Source: Pyrococcus sp. NA2
GTDB taxonomy: Archaea > Methanobacteriota_B > Thermococci > Thermococcales > Thermococcaceae
Assembly: GCF_000211475.1 (NCBI RefSeq)
Contig: NC_015474.1
Location: forward strand, 868,001 to 932,000
Length of the DNA: 64,000 bases
Direction: 5' to 3'
In this document: positions 34,270 to 48,431 of the stretch, one piece after another
How the letters are laid out: each line of letters opens with the position of its first letter
Numbering within the stretch: position 1 is the first letter of the stretch
The notes under the pieces: model-generated
What the model was told of the DNA's origin: nothing
What the model saw: the letters and a program-made list of their open reading frames with translations, nothing else
Databases searched by the model: none
Position numbers and translations under genes: made by a program

Positions 34270-35244
34270 CTAACCCTTGGGCGTGAAAATTACGATGTAT
34301 TTGTTGGGGCCCGGACCTCTCCCACCGACTATGTATATCCTCCGACCGTCCCACCCTCCCGGAGCCTGCCCAAGAGGATACGGAAGGGTTCCAACTCTTG
34401 TTAGGATATTATTCTCGGGAACGAAGAGGTAGATGTTACGGCTGAAATTAACGTTGTCGTCAAAGCCACCAAAGATGTATATTCCCTTGCCAGTCGCAAC
34501 CGCCGTTCTGGCCCAGTATTTGTCGGGAAGCCTAACCTGTGCCCAGACAAGGCTTTTCGAGAAAGGATCGAAGACCGCTATCCTATCGCCGTGTACGAGG
34601 TATCCCTTACCCTTGTACCACACTGCTGCATACTGTGAAGTTCCCGGAAAGACGAAACCCTCTGGAAAACCGAGATCGAGACGTTGGAACTTCTTTGCAT
34701 AGGGGTCAAATGAATAGGCGGAGAGGTTTCCATTTAGAAATCTAACGAAGAGATAAGCCTTTGAGCCGTCCCAGAGGAGGGAGAGCTGATCGTAGTCCCT
34801 AAAGGGCATCTCCGCGAATTTCTTCATGCTCCCGTTTTCAGGGTTATAAGCGTAAACGACCGGGATTAGGGTGATGTTACCGGGATTCATGCCTCCAAAG
34901 AGCAACACTTCATTGTCTATCCACAAAGCAGGCACATCTACCACGAAGGGCACGTCGAGCTTTCCAATCAGCTCCGACTTTCCATCCTTCAACCGATACA
35001 CCCTATGCTCAACCCGCTCTCCCTTAACCAAAACCTTAAGACTCATCATGAAGGTCGAGTTGTCCACCTTCACAAAAAACCCGTTTCCAAGTCCTATGAG
35101 AACATCGTGGTCAATTTCTGTGAGTTCAATATTATTAGTGACTTGCATGCTATCCGGTTTAGATCCGAAGGAATTCCACGCCCAATGTCCAGCTATTCCC
35201 AATATCAGAAGAAAAAAGAGAGTCAAGAGCAAACCACGCTTCAT
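34270..35244 (-). CDS. Kelch-like propeller protein with N-terminal anchor
   Basis: The ~324-aa product has one N-terminal membrane helix (RGLLLTLFFLLILGIAGHWAW), and then repeats that look like Kelch blades (IYIFGGFDD, RRIYIVGGRGPG). It is probably outside the membrane, anchored at the N-terminus. A GGGGTGG site precedes the second ATG, my preferred start. Family not certain; the ligand is unknown. It is the only clearly intact gene between two ATPase genes. Confidence 0.68.
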   Translation of the reverse strand: MKRGLLLTLFFLLILGIAGHWAWNSFGSKPDSMQVTNNIELTEIDHDVLIGLGNGFFVKVDNSTFMMSLKVLVKGERVEHRVYRLKDGKSELIGKLDVPFVVDVPALWIDNEVLLFGGMNPGNITLIPVVYAYNPENGSMKKFAEMPFRDYDQLSLLWDGSKAYLFVRFLNGNLSAYSFDPYAKKFQRLDLGFPEGFVFPGTSQYAAVWYKGKGYLVHGDRIAVFDPFSKSLVWAQVRLPDKYWARTAVATGKGIYIFGGFDDNVNFSRNIYLFVPENNILTRVGTLPYPLGQAPGGWDGRRIYIVGGRGPGPNKYIVIFTPKG

Positions 35245-35384
35245 GTCATCCACCCCAATAAAACGGTATAGTTAGAGTTTTTCCGTTTAGATATTTGACT
35301 TTTTCCCTGGTTATACACATGAAACGGAACAAAAAGTCAGACGTTGTTCCATTTCCAAAGTCCCACATTATGGAGAGGGCCTCA

Positions 35385-35821
35385 TCATACGTCTCTAGTA
35401 AAGACACAAACAAATAACCATTGATCTCTGGAACATATCACCCGCACTGCGTCTTTGGTTAGGGTGGGAGGTCTTTGGACATAAAATCCCTTAATAACCA
35501 AGATTAGTGCCCGCTTCATTCTCCTAGATAAAGCGGGAGGAACCTTAAAGTTTAGTATTATATTGTCCCCTAGCGTCAAGACAGCGTAATGTCTATCATC
35601 CTCTAAGAGTTTCTCTGTGATTTGTGATTTCTCTCCCTATATCCGAGGTAGCTAATTCCTTTTACAACATGATAAGAGGCATTTACGAGGATTCCATTTA
35701 TACTTAAGAGTATATTATGTTCCAAGTCAACATTGCTACTTGCAATTTCCGTTGTAAATGAAGCATAATTAAAAAGCCACCCATCACATCCAAGAACCTT
35801 TTTAAACTTCAAAACTCCCAA
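35385..35821 (-). pseudogene. Frameshifted remnant of an unidentified gene
   Basis: On the minus strand the coding-like text VLKFKKVLGCDGWLFNYASF...GISYLGYRE shifts frame near 35635 and continues EKSQITEKLLEDDRHYAV and LGDNIILNFKVPPALS, ending with a string that no longer looks coding (~35385). No start codon fits before 35821. I do not recognise the family; a secreted or propeller protein is possible because the neighbour at 34270 is one. Confidence 0.45.
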
Positions 35822-36064
35822 CCATGCTCGAAAGACTTTCAGCCTCGATTACTCCAACGAACTCTGAGGCGAAAGGAAAAGGGCCTTAGCGTTTGCCGAG
35901 GGTTCCTGTCAAGGTGCTCCCCCTGTGAACATACTAAGAATAGAGGTTTCAAAGCTCATAAAACTCCTCAACAAGAAGGACTTCCAGTTCAAGAGTCCCT
36001 GGGCGAGAGGGGCTTTAGTGATGTTATGTTGGTTTAATGCTCGAAAAGTTGGGCAAGTTTACAA

Positions 36065-36088
36065 AACAACTATTTATAAATAGTTGTT
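36065..36088. promoter_or_regulatory. Perfect 24-bp palindrome upstream of ATPase 36136
   Basis: The half-site AACAACTATTTA is followed by its exact complement in reverse. TTTATAAATA, a TATA-like core, lies in its middle, and the same TTTATAAATA recurs at 36106-36115, 33 bp further, close to the ATG at 36136. The first copy could be an operator overlapping an upstream promoter. Confidence 0.6.
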
Positions 36089-36135
36089 CAATATACTGGA
36101 CAAGGTTTATAAATAATGCTGAGGTATTAACCCCT

Positions 36136-37425
36136 ATGAGGGAAGATTTAGCCAAGGTTTTGGTGGAATGGCAGGAAACATGGACGCCCGAGCTCGTCGA
36201 GAGGGACTTTGACCTCTCCCTGATTCCGGATAAACCGAGAAAGGTTGTAACCTTCGCAGGTTGCCGGAGGGTCGGCAAAACCTACCTCATGTTCCAGCTC
36301 ATCAACGAATTGTCAAAAAAGGTTCCGAAGGAGGAGATATTCTACGTCAACTTCGAGGACGAAAGGCTTGAAAAGAAGGTTGAAACCCTAACCGAGCTCA
36401 TCCCAACGATAGAGGAGCTTTATGGAAGGAAAGAAAGGCTATACCTCTTTCTGGACGAAATACAGAACATTCCAAACTGGGATTCATGGGTGAGGAGAGT
36501 TCACGATTCGAGGAAGGATGTGAGACTCTTCCTGAGCGGTTCCTCCTCAAAGCTGTCAAGCAGAGAGATCCCGACATCACTCAGGGGCAGGGCGCTGACA
36601 TTTGAAGTTTTTCCTCTGAGCTTCCGGGAGTTTCTTAGGTTCAAGGGTTTTGAAATGCCGGAGAAACTGGATTTCAGCTCGAAGAAGCCGGTTCTCCTTA
36701 ACCTGTTGAGGGAGTACGTCCTTTACGGAGGCCTTCCCGAGGTTATTCTAACCGAAGACGTGAGGATTAAGAGGCTAATCGTCAGGGACTACTTCAACAC
36801 GATAATAGCCCTCGATATTGTGGAGAGGTATTCAATCAGAAATCCTGAAGAGCTCAGGGCATTCATCAGGCTTCTCCTTAACTCTGAGTACGTAAGCCTA
36901 AGTAAAATCGCTAAGACGATGAAGAGCATGGGCTATTCAATATCCAAATCAACCCTCGCAAACTACCTGAGGTACCTTGAGGAGTGCTACTTTGCATTTC
37001 CCCTTGAGGTTTATTCCCCAAAGGTAAAGCTCAGAATGCAGCACCCCAGAAAGATATACTTCATTGACACATCGTTCCTGACGTTTTTGAGCGTAAAGTT
37101 CAGCGAGAACATGGGGAGACTTATGGAGAACACGGTTTTCATCGAGCTTCTCAGGCGTGGAAAGGAGGTTAACTATGCTCTCGGGGAGAACTGGGAGGCT
37201 GATTTCGTTCTACCAGAGGAAGAAACCCTCATACAGGTTAGCTACGATGTTAGTGATGAGGAAACGCTAAGGCGTGAGGTGAATGCGCTAAGGAAGGCAT
37301 CAAGGGAATTCGACTTTAAAAATGCTTTGTTGATTACGTGGGATTCCGAAGGGAGGATAGAGGAGTGGAGAGTTACGATAGAGATCGTTCCATTGTGGAA
37401 ATTCCTGATTGGGGATTATACTTGA
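36136..37425 (+). CDS. AAA_14/DUF4143-type ATPase
   Basis: From ATG 36136 the protein is 429 aa: EDLAKVLVEWQETWTPELV, Walker A FAGCRRVGKTYLMFQL (~44), Walker B LFLDEIQNIPNWDSWVRRV (~105), LSGSSSKLSSREIPTSLRGR (~130), DUF4143 region from ~250. The acidic end NWEADFVLPEEETLIQVSYD has Gln-Val-Ser where the nuclease Glu-x-Lys would be, so this copy is probably not a nuclease. The frame runs upstream to 36037 but that includes the operator. Confidence 0.83.
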   Translation: MREDLAKVLVEWQETWTPELVERDFDLSLIPDKPRKVVTFAGCRRVGKTYLMFQLINELSKKVPKEEIFYVNFEDERLEKKVETLTELIPTIEELYGRKERLYLFLDEIQNIPNWDSWVRRVHDSRKDVRLFLSGSSSKLSSREIPTSLRGRALTFEVFPLSFREFLRFKGFEMPEKLDFSSKKPVLLNLLREYVLYGGLPEVILTEDVRIKRLIVRDYFNTIIALDIVERYSIRNPEELRAFIRLLLNSEYVSLSKIAKTMKSMGYSISKSTLANYLRYLEECYFAFPLEVYSPKVKLRMQHPRKIYFIDTSFLTFLSVKFSENMGRLMENTVFIELLRRGKEVNYALGENWEADFVLPEEETLIQVSYDVSDEETLRREVNALRKASREFDFKNALLITWDSEGRIEEWRVTIEIVPLWKFLIGDYT

Positions 37426-37684
37426 TCGGCAGGGAGATCCGATAACAGGAGCTAGGAGTGGGAGGAGTTTTGGCAATACCTTAGAATCTCTAGCGGTGAG
37501 AAAGCAGAGGGAAAACGGGACTTTCAAAGCTTCCACACTAATCCAAAGTTTGAAGTCCTGTTGTTTATGGAATATTAGGAGGGAGAGCTGGTTAGTTTGA
37601 GGTTTAATATTTTGATAGGCCGGGGATCACTAGAGGTGCTAACTAATGTCTGCCACATCTTCCTAATAAAATAAGGTGATGAAC

Positions 37685-37930
37685 ATGAAACATATCGTGT
37701 TAAAAAAGAACATACTTCCTGGCCAGTGGTAGTATTGTTGGGAACCTTGATAGCTTAGACCCCTATAGTAGTGTTCTCACTTCTATCGATCGCTAAGGGA
37801 ATTGATGTTCCCTTACTAGTAGAAAAAGTCTCATCAAATGAAGCCACTGTTTTCAAAGCAACGCCACTGCTTATAATATTTAGATTTGGTATGTCAATCT
37901 CCCAAGGAGTAGGTCAGCTTAATAGGGACT
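37685..37930 (+). pseudogene. Broken secreted or membrane protein gene
   Basis: A GGTGAT ribosome site precedes ATG 37685, whose frame (MKHIVLKKNILPGQW) stops after 15 codons. Another frame continues VVVLLGTLIA, TPIVVFSLLSIAKGIDVPLL and VEKVSSNEATVFKATPLLII, like an N-terminal signal followed by a domain. It ends just before the IS-like end at 37958. No family was recognised. Confidence 0.4.
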
Positions 37931-37957
37931 GAAGAATGTTCCACATTACGCTTGGTC

Positions 37958-38006
37958 TTACATTTTCCTTTTGAAAGCCTCGCCCTTTAGGGCGGGAAGG
38001 ATGTCA
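37958..38006 (+). mobile_element. IS200/IS605-type right-end remnant (TnpB element)
   Basis: The 3' end shows TTACATTTTC, TTTTGAAAGCCTCGCCC, TTTAGGGCGGGAAGGATGTCAG: a stem with the loop CCCTTTAGGG. I know this from the tails of archaeal TnpB-only elements in Thermococcales, where it belongs to the guide RNA region. No tnpA or tnpB lies within 1 kb; it is an orphan end. A second copy at 58011-58050 is inverted. Confidence 0.5.
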
Positions 38007-38013
38007 GATAACT

Positions 38014-39168
38014 CTACTCTTGCATCTTCCTTAATATTATGGTGATCATGACAAGAATGATGGCCGTAAGGATAATAGTGTAGTGAGTTTTCTTCGGTTC
38101 TCCCTCTATGCTTAGATTAACAGTGGGAACTTTAAGCTTCACAGGAAATAACTTCATTTCAAGGGGTTCCTCTTTAAAGTTGATCCTGATGGCGTAGCAC
38201 TTCGTTGTTTCTTCGTTCTGTTTAAGTGGAATAGTTATTATCGTTCCATTCGATTGAACAATTAAAGAACCTTTTATTATCCCTATGGCCTTTTCAGAAA
38301 CGTTAAGATATGTAAGCGGGTCTCCTTCGGGGTTTATGATGAAAGTTCCTGTAGTTGTACTAAAGGTGCAGATCCCCCCGTTGCAGAAGGCTCTTCGTAT
38401 CTTCATAATCCAAAAGGCGTCCCAATCACTCTCTCCTGGACAGTGATAGGAGTTGAACCATTTTATCTTTCCTCCTTGTGATACCTTCAATGCGAAGTAA
38501 TCGGCTAACCAAGGTGCATCACTCCCTCCTCCGTAAACGCCTGCAACTATTCCTTCGCCGTTGACAACATCGGGGCGATCATAATAACCCGTATTGACTA
38601 TTTTGACCCAGAGAAGAGTTCCATTCAAGGAGAGAGCGCCAAGAAGGAGGTGGGACTTTGGATCATCATTGAGTCTGATAGTTCCAACTACGAGAATTGT
38701 TCCATTAAGAGGGCCAAGTAGCTTCAATTTGGTACCATTTGCAATGAATTTCCTGGCCCAGAGCAGGTTTCCGTCTGGATTAATCAGCCCAACGATGTTA
38801 TCCTTTAGAAACGCAACATGGCCATTGGGCAAACCAATGGCATCGTCAACGCTTATGTTTTTTGCCCAAACAACTTTTCCATTATTGTCAACTTTAGCCA
38901 GAACTTCATCAAGGAGAAGGACACCGTTATCGGAGGAGCTAAGGCGTTCAAAGCTTATTCCCTTAATTTGAACTTTCCAAACTGGCTTAATATTCTCATC
39001 CAGCCTTATGAGAGTGTTGTTCTCTTTTAGGGCGTATATTCCATCTGAGATAATGACATCCTTGAACAGCAAGTTGAAGCTGATACCCATTGCGTTCAAT
39101 GTGGAAGAGATCACTAGAATAAGTACCCCTAATATGGCCATAACAACTTTCCACTCCACAAGGTCCAT
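38014..39168 (-). CDS. Membrane-anchored PQQ-type propeller protein
   Basis: The 384-aa protein has an N-terminal helix (KVVMAILGVLILVISSTLNAMG), propeller-type blades (GIYALKENNTLIRLDENIKPVWKVQIKG, in parts GIYALKENNTLIRLDE and VWKVQI), and a C-terminal helix (THYTIILTAIILVMITIILRK). It is probably exposed outside and held at both ends. The stop lies 7 nt after the IS-like end at 38006. Family only inferred from repeats. The ATG is at 39168. Confidence 0.68.
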   Translation of the reverse strand: MDLVEWKVVMAILGVLILVISSTLNAMGISFNLLFKDVIISDGIYALKENNTLIRLDENIKPVWKVQIKGISFERLSSSDNGVLLLDEVLAKVDNNGKVVWAKNISVDDAIGLPNGHVAFLKDNIVGLINPDGNLLWARKFIANGTKLKLLGPLNGTILVVGTIRLNDDPKSHLLLGALSLNGTLLWVKIVNTGYYDRPDVVNGEGIVAGVYGGGSDAPWLADYFALKVSQGGKIKWFNSYHCPGESDWDAFWIMKIRRAFCNGGICTFSTTTGTFIINPEGDPLTYLNVSEKAIGIIKGSLIVQSNGTIITIPLKQNEETTKCYAIRINFKEEPLEMKLFPVKLKVPTVNLSIEGEPKKTHYTIILTAIILVMITIILRKMQE

Positions 39169-39511
39169 CCTCCCATAATTTCACGTTATATGTGCTAGGT
39201 GAGTTATCTTTATGATTTTTTCTATTTTTATTTTATTAAGTTAAGCTATTCCCAAGTCTTTAAAGTGTATTCTTCTCTTTAAATAACTTGAAAGGCATAA
39301 CTTTAAAGTTATAGATAATTTCATTAATCTATTGTTTTTGTCTTTTTTGTTGAAAAATGGTTGTTCCATAATCTTCTCAGTTCTCCCTAGATTTGTTAAG
39401 GCCCTTCTTACATTCAGGAGTCAATTAGGTTGCAAGTGGTGAGGTTAAGATTTCTTTTTAAATAATTATAAGGATCAAAGTTCCGTTAACATCCAACTAA
39501 GTTTACCTTTA
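39169..39511. other. Gene-free AT-rich stretch
   Basis: Between 39168 and the operator of the next ATPase I see no open frame, RNA gene or repeat. It is rich in A/T and T tracts and probably holds the promoter of the minus-strand gene at 38014-39168. Confidence 0.6.
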
Positions 39512-39573
39512 TTTTGACCTTTTGACATTTGGCTATCAGAGTATTTATATATACTTTGTTATCAAAATATCAA
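39512..39573. promoter_or_regulatory. Inverted array of TTTTGAC-type sites around the TATA box of ATPase 39584
   Basis: TTTTGAC-C-TTTTGAC (39512-39526) faces ATCAAAA-TATCAA (39561-39573), and the TATA box TATTTATATATAC (39542-39553) lies between. Each side holds two half-sites in tandem. Confidence 0.5.
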
Positions 39574-39583
39574 GGATATAAAA

Positions 39584-40903
39584 ATGGAGGACTTGATTGT
39601 CATACAAAATCCCTGGTGGATAGAGCCAAGTGTAATATACGAGGACGAACGTGTTAAAAAAGCCCTCTCCCAGGAACCTGGGATTGGCTACCGCTTTGAA
39701 CAAGTAAACAAGATCTTAATAGGCCCGAGACAGGTCGGTAAGACTACCTACATGAAGCTCTCCATAGCAAACCTTATTGAAGCAGGAGTCGACCCAAGAA
39801 ACATTCTCTACTTCTCGTGCGATCTCCTTAAAGACTATCGTGAGATAGTTTCCGTTGTCAAATCCTTTCTCCGTAGCATAAAGGGAAGGGCATACGTCTT
39901 TCTTGATGAGGTCACCTTCGTTGATAACTGGGAGCGAGCAGTTAAGTTCCTCCTTGATTCTCCTCTTGCCTCAAGGATGGTGCTTCAAGTTACGGGTTCG
40001 ACTTCAGCTGGGCTAAAGAAGGAGAGCTTTCCTGGAAGGAATATAAAGGTTGAGGAATTCCTTCCTCTTGACTTCAGGATGGTTTCCCTTATCTTTGAAC
40101 CAAAGCTAAAGAACCTCGAGCTTCCCCACAGGTTTCCAAGAACAAGTCTGGAATTCTACGAAAATGCTCTCGAACTCTATCCATATCTAGATGTCCTAAG
40201 CGGGGCACTAAACTTTTATCTCTCCTCTGGAGGTTATCCAAGGTCGATATATGAATCGCTGGAAGGTGGAATAACTTCGGAGACCTACGAGATGCTCTAC
40301 AATGCAACAATTTTCGACGTCGTTAAGTTGGGGAGGAGTGAGAGAATAGCCCTCCCAATAATACTGGGTCTCCTGCGCCGTTATGGCGATAGGATAACTC
40401 TTAACTCCATAGCTAAAGAGCTTGAAATTGGCTCTCATGTTACCGTGAGGGACTACCTTGAGCTCTTTGAAGAGCTTTTCATTGGGCGAAACTATTTCCA
40501 AATTAAACTTCACGATTTCACTCCGCTGTTTCGAAAGGAGCGCAAGTTTTACTTTACGGATCCACTAATACTTCAAACTTTCAAGAGAACTTTTGGAATC
40601 GGACCTGGCATTGATAGGATGATCGAGGGGATAGTCGGTGAGCACTTAAAGCGACTCTATCAAACTTACTTCTTCAGCGGTTCCAAGGAGGTGGACTTTG
40701 TGACACCTCACTTTGGAGTTGAGGTGAAGTGGAGAGGTAAAGTTAAGCCCTCGGACTTTCCAAGGGTTGGGATAAAAGAGAAGATACTCCTCTCAAGGGA
40801 CAAACTGGAGTTCATTGAAAGTAAAAACCTTGCAATAATTCCAGTTCCCCTATTCCTCTTCCAGCTTCAAACCTCGAGCTCTAGGATCATCTTAAGGTCA
40901 TAG
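39584..40903 (+). CDS. AAA_14/DUF4143-type ATPase
   Basis: The 439-aa protein contains IQNPWWIEPSV, Walker A LIGPRQVGKTTYMKLS (~48), Walker B VFLDEVTFVDNWERAV (~105), TGSTSAGLKKESFPGR (~138), a wHTH (~270-300) and SGSKEVDFVTPHFGVEVKWRGK, with the VD...VEVKW core of PD-(D/E)XK-like nucleases. It follows its own operator array. It stops 23 nt before the convergent RNR gene. Confidence 0.87.
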   Translation: MEDLIVIQNPWWIEPSVIYEDERVKKALSQEPGIGYRFEQVNKILIGPRQVGKTTYMKLSIANLIEAGVDPRNILYFSCDLLKDYREIVSVVKSFLRSIKGRAYVFLDEVTFVDNWERAVKFLLDSPLASRMVLQVTGSTSAGLKKESFPGRNIKVEEFLPLDFRMVSLIFEPKLKNLELPHRFPRTSLEFYENALELYPYLDVLSGALNFYLSSGGYPRSIYESLEGGITSETYEMLYNATIFDVVKLGRSERIALPIILGLLRRYGDRITLNSIAKELEIGSHVTVRDYLELFEELFIGRNYFQIKLHDFTPLFRKERKFYFTDPLILQTFKRTFGIGPGIDRMIEGIVGEHLKRLYQTYFFSGSKEVDFVTPHFGVEVKWRGKVKPSDFPRVGIKEKILLSRDKLEFIESKNLAIIPVPLFLFQLQTSSSRIILRS

Positions 40904-40926
40904 GATGGGAAATAGAGAAGGAAAAA

Positions 40927-46062
<5,136 letters not shown>

Positions 46063-46077
46063 TTAAATAAGTAAAAT

Positions 46078-46096
46078 CGCTGTAATATTTACAGCG
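46078..46096. promoter_or_regulatory. Palindromic operator candidate of the RNR gene
   Basis: CGCTGTAA-TAT-TTACAGCG is an 8+3+8 perfect inverted repeat. A TATA box (GTATAAATTT on the minus strand, ~46103-46112) lies directly upstream, so the repeat covers the transcription start. It is not the classic bacterial NrdR box. Confidence 0.6.
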
Positions 46097-46250
46097 CCCA
46101 AAAATTTATACTCCAACTTATTATATCTTACCCCTTCCATTGTTATCTTATCGACGAAATTCCCTGCTAATCATTGATGATATAACAATCATTTTTAAAG
46201 GCCTTCAAGACAGGAGTGGATTTTTTATCCATATAATCCTATTATCACTC

Positions 46251-46967
46251 ATGACGCGGGTGTATCACATCGTGAAATTCAAAGATGGAAGTGCATACGT
46301 CCTCTTCGATGGTTGCAATTGGAAGTGTTCCTACTGTGTCTGGAGAGAAGTGACGAGATGGAGCCTCTGTCTACCTGAGGAAAGGCGCAAAGAACTTGAT
46401 ATGCTCTGGATAAACGGAAGAGTGAGATACTTAAGATTGGAGGAGGTCGTTAGTATGTTAAAGAGAAACAGCGTTAAGTTTGCATTTTTTGGAGGTGGGG
46501 AACCAACACTGGATCCAGAGCTTAAGCCACTCCTAAGGGCTCTTTCGAGGGAAGGAATCAAGGTTTGGCTGGTCACAAATGGGGAGAACCTTGATGAGGA
46601 GATCATAAATCTTGTAGAGGGAGTAACGTTTAGCATAAAAGCTCTAGATAGGGAGCTTCATAGGAGAATTACCGGAGTTTCAAACGAAAAAGTTCTTGAA
46701 AATTTAAGGAGGTTTGGAAAAAGTGGGAAGATTGTCGCAGAGACTGTTTTCGTTCCAGGTTTGGTTGAATGTGACGAGATAGAGAGGATTGCAAGGTTCA
46801 TAGCCTCGATAAATCCATCGATTCCATTAAGGGTGGATCCCCTGGTTCAAGGTGCTAGCGTTGAGAAGGTTGATGAGTGCATAGAGAGGATCACCGAGGT
46901 AAAGGCCTACAGGATCAAGGTCAAGGGAAAGATCGAACCTCCCGAAGTGATATATCCGGTGATCTAA
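46251..46967 (+). CDS. Radical SAM protein of the cobamide cluster
   Basis: The 238-aa protein has the cluster-binding [10 protein letters not shown] (CX3CX2C), the SAM-binding [14 protein letters not shown] (~82) and a C-terminal region with [16 protein letters not shown]. From ATG 46251 the product begins [18 protein letters not shown]. It ends 1 nt before cobQ and is therefore co-expressed with cobamide genes. Its reaction is unknown. A longer frame from 46140 lacks a site. Confidence 0.8.
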   Translation: MTRVYHIVKFKDGSAYVLFDGCNWKCSYCVWREVTRWSLCLPEERRKELDMLWINGRVRYLRLEEVVSMLKRNSVKFAFFGGGEPTLDPELKPLLRALSREGIKVWLVTNGENLDEEIINLVEGVTFSIKALDRELHRRITGVSNEKVLENLRRFGKSGKIVAETVFVPGLVECDEIERIARFIASINPSIPLRVDPLVQGASVEKVDECIERITEVKAYRIKVKGKIEPPEVIYPVI

Positions 46968-46968
46968 G

Positions 46969-48423
46969 ATGGGAAAGGCTCTAATGGTGCTTGGCACCTC
47001 CTCTGGTGCCGGAAAATCCCTCATCGCGATGGCCCTCTGCAGGATATTCACAAACATGGGCTACGATGTTGTCCCCTTTAAGCTTCAAAACATGAGCCTG
47101 AACTCGGCACCAAGCATAGAGGGAGGGGAGATAAGCAGGGCTCAATATCTCCAGGCGATAGCCTGTAGGAAGAAGCCGAGCGTGAAGTTCAATCCAATAC
47201 TCCTCAAGCCTGAGGGCAACATGAGGAGTCAGCTGATATTCATGGGAAGGCCAATAGGTAGCGTATCCGCGAGGGAGTACATGCTCTCCAGGAAGGAGGA
47301 GCTCTTTAGCAAGGCCATGAAGGTGCTCAGGGAGCTGAAGGAGAAGCATGACATAGTCGTTATTGAAGGTGCCGGTTCTCCGGTTGAGATAAACTTGAAG
47401 GATTATGACATAGCGAACACAAGGGTCATGCTTCATGTAAAGGCTAAGGGAATACTTGTTACCGACATAGACAGAGGAGGTAGCTTCGCCTCAATAGTCG
47501 GAACCATGGAGCTTCTCAAGCCCGAGGAGAGGGACGCGATAATTGGCTTCATCTTCAACAAATTCAGAGGTGATAAATCTCTCCTGGAGCCTGGCTTTAA
47601 GTATCTGGAAGAGCGCTATGGGAAGCCAACTTTGGGAGTCGTTCCATTCATCTCGCACCGTCTTCCAGAGGAGGATTCCCTGGTTGAGTTCCCGAGGGTT
47701 AAGGGGGATTTGCATATTCAGATCGTGAGGCTTCCCCACATTAGCAACTTCACTGACTTTGAGCCTCTCCATTGGGCCAACGGGGTTGATTACGTGGAAA
47801 AAGCGGAAGATATAGAGGGAGACCTGATAATAGTTCCAGGGAGCAAGAATACCGTTGAAGATCTGCTCTGGATGAGGGAGAACGGGATAGAGGATGCGAT
47901 AATTCAAGCCCATAAGGATGGATCTTTTGTAGTTGGAATCTGCGGGGGTCTTCAAATACTTGGTAGGGAGATAATAGACAACGTTGAGTCGAAGAGGGGT
48001 AAAGTTAAGGGAATTGGAATACTTCCAGTTAAGACGTCTTTTTCAAGGATAAAGAGGACGAATAGCTTGAAGGCCGAAGTTCTATGGGATGTTGCTAGGG
48101 GAATGGTGGTTGAGGGTTACGAGATAAGGTTCGGCCGTTCCAGGAGCGAGAGGCCATTCTCTATAATAAGGGAGGTCAATGGGGTTAAAACTTTCGAGCC
48201 CGAGGGTGGCATTGGGAAGAGGTCCTTTGGAACTTATCTACACGGCATATTCCACAACTTTGCATTCACGCAGAGATTCCTGAACTTTCTCAGAGCTGAG
48301 AAGGGCTTGGAGCCAATAACATTGGAGGAGTGGAGCATTGAGGATGAGATAGAGAAGTTCTCGAAGGTAGTTGAGGAGAACGTGGACGTAGAGAGGATAC
48401 TGAGTGAATTGGGAGTCGAGTAA
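46969..48423 (+). CDS. cobQ: Cobyric acid synthase (adenosylcobyrinic acid a,c-diamide amidotransferase)
   Basis: The 484-aa enzyme amidates corrin side chains b, d, e and g using glutamine and ATP. It shows the N-terminal ATP-binding [17 protein letters not shown], the KLQNMSLNS motif (~36), [13 protein letters not shown] (~130), and a C-terminal class I glutaminase part with [11 protein letters not shown] (~285), [11 protein letters not shown] (Cys ~330) and a His near [10 protein letters not shown] (~430). It stops 8 nt before the convergent orphan gene. Confidence 0.93.
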   Translation: MGKALMVLGTSSGAGKSLIAMALCRIFTNMGYDVVPFKLQNMSLNSAPSIEGGEISRAQYLQAIACRKKPSVKFNPILLKPEGNMRSQLIFMGRPIGSVSAREYMLSRKEELFSKAMKVLRELKEKHDIVVIEGAGSPVEINLKDYDIANTRVMLHVKAKGILVTDIDRGGSFASIVGTMELLKPEERDAIIGFIFNKFRGDKSLLEPGFKYLEERYGKPTLGVVPFISHRLPEEDSLVEFPRVKGDLHIQIVRLPHISNFTDFEPLHWANGVDYVEKAEDIEGDLIIVPGSKNTVEDLLWMRENGIEDAIIQAHKDGSFVVGICGGLQILGREIIDNVESKRGKVKGIGILPVKTSFSRIKRTNSLKAEVLWDVARGMVVEGYEIRFGRSRSERPFSIIREVNGVKTFEPEGGIGKRSFGTYLHGIFHNFAFTQRFLNFLRAEKGLEPITLEEWSIEDEIEKFSKVVEENVDVERILSELGVE

Positions 48424-48431
48424 ATAAAAAA

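Noticed and set aside
36037-36135. N-terminal extension of ATPase 36136
   Set aside because: It would translate the 24-bp palindrome; family members start near the MRED segment.
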